From contig SSBO01000001.1 of NCBI GenBank assembly GCA_005281725.1, forward strand, positions 2,216,399-2,280,398: a stretch of 64,000 bases of DNA, in the 5' to 3' direction. This document shows positions 57,508 through 64,000 of the stretch, piece after piece. The notes below the pieces were generated by a model that was given only the letters and a program-made list of their open reading frames with translations, ran no database searches and was not told the DNA's origin. The translations under genes and the position numbers were made by a program. Within the stretch, counting starts at the first letter, position 1; each line of letters opens with the position of its first letter. This DNA comes from Wuchereria bancrofti. Lineage: Eukaryota > Nematoda > Chromadorea > Rhabditida > Onchocercidae.

Positions 57508-60084
57508 TGACTAAAAGATGTAACATGACATCCTTGTAGCATAAAAGTTTCGCATTAAAAATAATTTCATATGAAATGTTAAAGCTTATCATTTTAAGTT
57601 CAAAAGAATTACTACAGAATATTAAGATAAAATGTATAAAAATATATTTGAAGCATAATCTTACATTACAATAATTAATTAAAAAAATTCTAAATAGCTC
57701 ATTTAATGTTCATCACTTAATTATCATTTCTCAATAATTTAGTGATTTAAAATATTTGAAAAAATATTATCTTTCGTTTTTTTTTACCTTCCGAAAATAT
57801 GTTTTGGTATTAAGATTACAATTTATTTATCTGTCTTTGCTAACTTCTGTGAAATCTGATACTTAAATGATGCAAAAAGATTTTAGAATTGCAAAATTTA
57901 CTGGGATTTTCTATTTCCAATTAAAACGTTTCCTCCAGTAATTTATTTCTTTGCCTTATAAAATAAAAAGTAAAACAAAGTATGAGGCATATTATGTTTA
58001 AGTAAAATAAAGTAAATGAAAATTTGTTTATGTTGTTTAAATTAACCTATGTTACTCACAGAAAAATTATTTATTTAAAGAAATTTGTTTATCTACTTAA
58101 TGGCATACTAAATTATAACTTATTTTGAAATGACACAATTAACAATGAAATGCTACAGGTTATTAGCAAAATGTTGCCAATCAATCATTCGCTAAGTCTA
58201 TTTTAAGATAGCGCGAGAATTACTTTAAACATTAACAAAACTTTCGTTTTTGATAATTTTGCGTTGAGTATAAAAATTATAGATATGCTATGAATGCTAT
58301 TATTTTATTCTTCACTTATTTTTATTTATGAATTATCTTATTTGCCTCAACTAATTAAACCAAAAAAAGAAGACAAAAATACGAAACAATTGAAAATTTT
58401 ATTTACGATTTAAGTCATCTTAGCTTAATTTTGTAATTTTATTTATCAAATAAACTATTCTCGTTTAATTTCCGAAATTTCATTTATAAAAAAATTACCT
58501 CTACTTAATTGAAAGTTAAGTTAGGATTGAATATCAAGTGAATTGTTGCAAGTATAATTCCAGGATTGTGCAATAATTAAAAAATAACTGATTATTTGAT
58601 ACCGGAAATAATTACCGAGTCAATATTAAATTATTGCAGTTAAGTTGTTCCGAACTATCGATAAATAAGAAGCAAGCGTTTTCAGAAATGACTAATTCTC
58701 ATTTATCGATATTTCAGAACTGCAAATGGCAAATATATCAAAATCCTGGAATGATTAACATAAGCAAATTAATTCTTTTATCATAATTAAACATCACTAT
58801 CACAACAAATACCCTTTTTTCTTGCTACAAGCTTTATAAACAATTGAAAATTATTTACTTAATTTTCGACTCACATTGAAATAATTTTGATAACTATAGA
58901 TTAATTTAATAGATTAATTTAATATTTAAAAAAATGCAAATCATATATTGATCAACGATAATCATCTTGCAAAAGTCAAAAAAAGCTTATTCTGCTTGAA
59001 TAATTTTATCGTTATTTGTTTACATATATAAATATAAAACGCAGTCATAAACTTAAAAAGGATCAAAAATGCCTAACGAAGCTAAAAAAACAAAAAGTCA
59101 GGAAAAACTACGGTAATTAATAATTTTGGTAAGACATTTCTATAACACGCCATTATCATGTAACAGAATATATTTGAGGAATTTAATCGAAATTTAAGCC
59201 AAAAATTTTGATTATATGAAAACTAATCGGTAACCGATATATTCCATATTTCCAGCGATAAATAGATTTTCGATAAATTGGAAAGTCCTTTTATTTTTTA
59301 TTATGTGTAAAGATCATGCTTTTAAAATTTACCAAGATTTAAACAAACGGTTATTTCAATAACAGTGGCAATAATAATAATAACGATAATGCAGCTAATT
59401 CGTCATATAAAATACAAAAGTATTAAATATATTCATATGCTAAGAAAGAGAGAGGGCATGAATTATAAATTGATAAAATGAATATTAGTAAATTAGTTAT
59501 TTAAGATACTTTAACTAAGTTGAAGTATTAATTGAGGTGGTTAAAAGGACGGTCGATTATGAATGGCCAGTGGGTTGAAGTAAACAAATGAATGGCTTAC
59601 TTATGAAAAAGTTTATTGTTATTTAATCATAACTTCTTATTTCATCCTTTCTTTGAGATTACTTTAACAAGGCAGCAAAAGATAAGTTGATTACAACGAG
59701 CTAAAGTTCTATTTGAATAAGGAATAATTAAATAACAAATAAGCAATGGAAAAAGAGAAGAAAAAGAAAAATAAAAGTTTTATAAAGCTATGTGAGAGGA
59801 AACAAAGTTAAAGAGTAAAATTAAAGCAAATGACTAATGTAATTATTTACCTCTGATAAAGTTTTAATATTTCCTGCTATAGGAGAAACCAAAAAAAAAA
59901 ACAGACGAAGAAAAGAAAAACTACATGAATTCTCCTTCTTAACAATTATTTCCTTTTTTATTATTTTCTTCAAATTAAATTATATGTTTTAATGTTTTAA
60001 TATGGACAAAAAATTTTCCGATATTTCCTGCACTTCACTGTTCATTACATTTTCTTATTCTGAATAGGGATGTATAATTAAATA

Positions 60085-60220
60085 TTTACATGCTTGCTAT
60101 ACAGTATCCGTTATATATGCACCTTTTACTGTGTTCCAGTACGGTATTCGTTTTGTCTTGATACATTTTTTACTGTCCTCCAATACAGTATTTACTATAT
60201 GCTAATATAGTTCCTGATAC
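60085..60220. repeat. second cluster of ACTGTA/TACAGTA motifs
   Basis: ATACAGTAT occurs twice, with TTTACTGTG and TTACTGTCCT, in about 135 bp. It resembles the block at 45340-45460, with which it shares ACTGTCCT. Confidence 0.4.
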
Positions 60221-62009
60221 CAAGCAACATAATCTCTGTTATCGAGTAAGAAATTTGTTTAATAATGAGATTCGAATTATCTACCAATATGGTTATAATA
60301 ATCAGAGTAATACAATCTGTAAAACATCAGCAAATAACAAAACATAAAAGCTTATTAGTAATTAAAATCAATATAGTTCATGAGATTTCGATTGCATTAA
60401 AAAATATATAATCACTATGAATTATCAACTTAATCCAATAGACAACAAATGATCTACTACTGCTTTTTCCTTCATTTCTGTCATCTCACACATAATAACA
60501 ACATGTAATTAAAAATAGTAAATAATTTATTATGTAAATAAGCAAGCAGTAAAGAAGCAAATAAGTGATTTTTGTTATAAACTTCTTGGGCTCAAATTTG
60601 GATGAAAGAAAAAAGCGAAAAATTTTCGAAGAAATGTTGCTTTTACCCAAAGCGCATCTCAGAAAGTGTGAGTATTTGTCACTATCTAAAAAAAAAATCT
60701 CTCACAGTAAAGCAAATAACATATTCAATTATCGACATAAACAGTGGAATGTCACCAAACTCACAGGTAACAGTAATGTCACTAAATTTTGTCATTATAT
60801 CACCGAATATTTGTCACTATATTTTTTAGTTGATTTCATATGTTTTTTTGTAATTTAGAACTTCCACGCTCTTTTTTCATTTTTTCTTCTTAAATCAGAA
60901 GATATAAGTGTCAAATAAAATTATTTCGAAATAATTTGATTTTTTTGCAAAAATTATATTGTTAATGGTAGATACAAGCAAAATAGTACACGTATACGTA
61001 ATTAAAATAATTCAACCAATTTTAAAAAAGTAACAATTATATTGGGCAGGAGATTTTATTATATCAATTACAAATGAATTGAATATGGGACAAAAAAATT
61101 TTGCCGACAATTTTGCAAGTAATTTTTTAATAATTAAATAAGCTGAAGTACAAGTGAGAAATTTCTTCTTCTTTCAGTAGAATGGGCAGAATTAGTATAA
61201 ACAGTTCTTTAAAAAAAAGAGGAAAAAGGACTTTTTTTATTTTCTATTTTGAAAAAGGTATGTATGTATTATATTAGGGAAAGAAAAACTGCTTTCAAAG
61301 TTTTTGTTCCGCCTTTTCCATTAACGATTCAGAACGTTTTAAATGATCTGTTAAATTATTTTTCTAAAATTTCTTAAGCAAAAAAAAAAATTTTTTTCAT
61401 ATTCAAGTATTAAGTGGAATTTTGCTAAGTTTCAAGGAAGAAAATACATCAATGAAATATGCAATTTTTTTTTTTTTGAAATATTCCTAGTCAGATAAAA
61501 GCAAAAAAATGAACAAAAAATCGTTAATCGTTGATCTTTAAATATTTCTTTGCTAGTAACTGCCAAATTTATGCAATTCCATTCAGGGAAGGAAAATAAA
61601 CAAAGAAATAAAGCATTTAAATGAGTATAAAAAATCATTTATTCCATAAATGATTTTATTATGACAAAATAAGATGAGAATGGCAGATATGAGAGAGAGC
61701 TTTTGGAATAAGTCTTTTCGGATTCATCCCAAAAGCTAATTAATTTATGGATGAATACATAGAAAGCTTTTCTTTCATACAATAATCAAATGTGACATAT
61801 ATTTGGATCACTTGAGTTGCATCCAATGTTAACAATTTAATTTAAGAAAAAAGTTATCATTTTCATTTTTATGCCTTGGAAATTGGAAATCTCCAAATTT
61901 TGAAATTACTATTTTAATATAATTGCATAAATTATTGCTTTCTGCGTGATAAGTCTATTGTTGCTGAGGGATTAAATTTCTTAAATATTTTTTGATAATA
62001 ATATTCTTT

Positions 62010-62165
62010 TATTTGCATCATTATCACTATTACTATTATTAATGTTATTATATGATTACCGCTATTATTATTATTGACATTATTATTGTCGTTATTATTG
62101 CTACCATAGCCTGTTATCGTCATTATTATTAATGTTTATCGTTATCATTATGGTTATTTTTATTG
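62010..62165. repeat. (TTA/ATT)n trinucleotide tract
   Basis: Imperfect ATTATT array with CGTTAT and GTTATCG interruptions. Confidence 0.9.
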
Positions 62166-63262
62166 CTGTTGATTTATTGCTTTTATTTCTTATGCTAACG
62201 ATATTTGAAGTGTTAACCCCAAATATTTTTGTTACTTATTTCTTCTTACTTTATTTATTTCTTTTTATTCACATGGCAGAACTTAAAACTTTATGTATTT
62301 TGTCATAGTTAAGCTTATTTTCTAACATATATATTGCTCGCATTAGTATTATTACTTAATTAAAATGAAAATTTGTTAAAACTGCTTAACACGTCTTTTT
62401 TCCACTTCTTTTTCCATAAAAATAATTATTCGTTTTTTTGCTGTTTTATCCACTTAAGTATCCACAATGAAAAATGTAATTTAATTAAAATGAAAAAGCA
62501 CAGTGAGAAAAAATTATTGAAATGGTAACACAACGCTGTAATTTTTATGCAATCATGTTTGGAAAATTTTGACATTAAAATGCATTATTATTATGAAACG
62601 ACTGATATAATATAAACAATCTCTGGCCAACAACAAAATCTTTGGCCGATTGGATAGTTACAAAAATTTTAATAATTATATGTGTTATATAATAAAACAC
62701 AATTTAAATTATATAACTTAAAATCGAAAAAAAAGTTAAATTTGGGTGGAAGTGAAGAATATGCAAATTATTAGCATCTATCATTTGATGATAACGAATT
62801 TTTTATCAGCTTTTAATAGATCAGTTGTTGAAACATTATCAAAATTAATTTTTATTTTCGGTCTTCAAATAATTATGTTGAATGAATCAATAATAAAATA
62901 ACACAAAATATGAATTTTTAAGGGCAATAAAATAAGGAATGATTCGACTATTCATTTCTTTAGTTTTTTTCAGTGCACAAATTTTGATTTCATGGAAATG
63001 CAATTTTTGTTTATATATTTATTACTTATTACATTAAATATATTTGAAATGTGTTTTGTAAAAGGTTGTGATGAAGAAGCGGCAAAGATCAAAGAGGGAC
63101 AAATTAATGAGATATTAAACAGGAAATGACATATATATTACTGTTTAATCTTTCATCAATTAAATGAAAAATTTCGTATAAAATTAACTAACAAACGGCA
63201 GTAATTGGTTCTTAATTTATTAGTACCACTTATTACATTTTAAGTAATGCATCTGTATGTGT

Positions 63263-63307
63263 TTGTCTGTCTGTCTGTCTTTTTGTGTGTGTGTGTGTGT
63301 GTGTGTG
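63263..63307. repeat. (TGTC)n(TG)n microsatellite
   Basis: About four TGTC units followed by about twelve TG units. Confidence 0.95.
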
Positions 63308-63559
63308 CGGCAATTTTTTTTACTTATTTTATTTTATTGCATATGTAATAAACAGAAGGGACAATAGACAAAAAAGTATGGCAATATACATCAATTAACA
63401 GAAATTAATTAATAAGAATTAATTGGAAATAATGACAACCGAATAAAAAACAAGAAGGAAAAACGAAATCAAAAATGCAAATGATGATAATCAAAAATTA
63501 TCATTGTTATACAAAATACCAATTAAAGCAAAGAAATTAAAAATAAAAAGTGATATAGT

Positions 63560-63665
63560 TGTTGTTGTCATCATTATTATCATAATTTTCATAACTTATC
63601 ATAGTTATCATCATTGTCATAATCACAATCATTCATCGTCATTATCATTACCATTATTATCATGT
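63560..63665. repeat. (CAT/TTAT)n low-complexity tract
   Basis: Imperfect TCATTATTATCA-like repeats. Confidence 0.85.
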
Positions 63666-64000
63666 AAACGATAAATCGAATTCTATTTCATTAGAATAAA
63701 TCATTGAAAAAAAAAAAAGAAAAAGAAAATGAGGGAAGAAAGAAAGTGGAATATAATTAATAATCCAAATGATTAGAAAGCGTTAAATGTAAAATAAAAT
63801 GAAAAAAAGAAGAAAATGGGATGTATTAATTAGAAGGCAGAAAAGAAAAAGGAAGGAAACAAGGAGAAATAAAATAGAAAAATGAGGAAATTATTTGTAC
63901 AAATCCTAAAATTAGGATTAATTCATAATGAACAATTTATATTTGATTATTATACAATTTGTATAACTGTAGGTGTTACTCATTAATTAATGTTGCTGCT

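Larger units (their letters stand above)
57214..64000. other. 6.8-kb stretch without a supported gene
   Basis: AT-rich, with a 30-bp tandem repeat at 57434-57507, an ACTGTA-rich block at 60085-60220, trinucleotide tracts at 62010-62165 and 63560-63665 and a TGTC/TG microsatellite at 63263-63307. Open frames here are low-complexity. Confidence 0.6.

Noticed and set aside
59069..59112. Possible plus-strand first exon (ATG, about 15 codons, then GTAATT)
   Set aside because: Very short and lysine-rich, no spliced-leader acceptor before it and no following exon found in the remaining 5 kb.
60565..60858. 97-codon plus-strand frame with TATTTGTCACTAT motifs
   Set aside because: No homology, starts at a non-ATG codon, and overlaps a second open frame; probably chance.

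Overview
This is a very A+T-rich piece of a nematode nuclear genome, most likely a filarial or related clade III (spirurid) worm. The reasons: every recognisable protein is closest to animal and especially nematode families; genes are cut into short exons by GT-AG introns with nematode-style T-rich acceptors; at most gene starts a T-rich AG acceptor lies 0-25 nt before the ATG, as expected for spliced-leader trans-splicing; and gene-free DNA is full of poly-A/T and (TAA)n tracts. The species call is inference. All gene models were built by hand from exon homology, splice sites and reading phase.

Layout. (1) 1.1-2.0 kb, + strand: 3' three exons of the ubiquinone hydroxylase COQ7/CLK-1. (2) 3.7-10.0 kb, - strand: a complete 449-residue alpha-tubulin in 11 exons, including a distant tail exon. 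(3) 10-16.4 kb: no gene seen. (4) 16.4-19.3 kb, - strand: Ras suppressor protein 1 (RSU-1), 7 exons, divergent from (5) 20.9-24.7 kb, + strand: ZMAT2/SNU23 splicing factor followed by the OST3/TUSC3 oligosaccharyltransferase subunit, a likely operon. (6) 26.0-30.5 kb, - strand: a probable operon of an unrecognised short gene, a BolA protein and an ACBD6-like acyl-CoA-binding/ankyrin protein. (7) 33.1-34.4 kb, - strand: an eIF4H/DRR-2-like RNA-binding protein. (8) 35.8-39.1 kb, - strand: a globin with an N-myristoylation-type start, with a tRNA-Trp(CCA) on the opposite strand inside an intron. (9) 39.1-53.8 kb: gene desert with a 1.8-kb palindrome and a perfect 26-bp minisatellite. (10) 53.8-57.2 kb, - strand: an unrecognised four-pass membrane protein. 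(11) 57.2-64 kb: no supported gene.

The recognised genes are mostly housekeeping: quinone synthesis, cytoskeleton, adhesion signalling, splicing, N-glycosylation, acyl-CoA and Fe-S handling, translation. The parts most worth a second look are the palindrome at 46-47.8 kb with its nearly invariant core, the acylated-type globin, the unrecognised membrane protein, the unrecognised ORFs near 25 and 30 kb, and a long hairpin beside the tRNA. I saw no transposase, reverse transcriptase, viral gene or CRISPR array.
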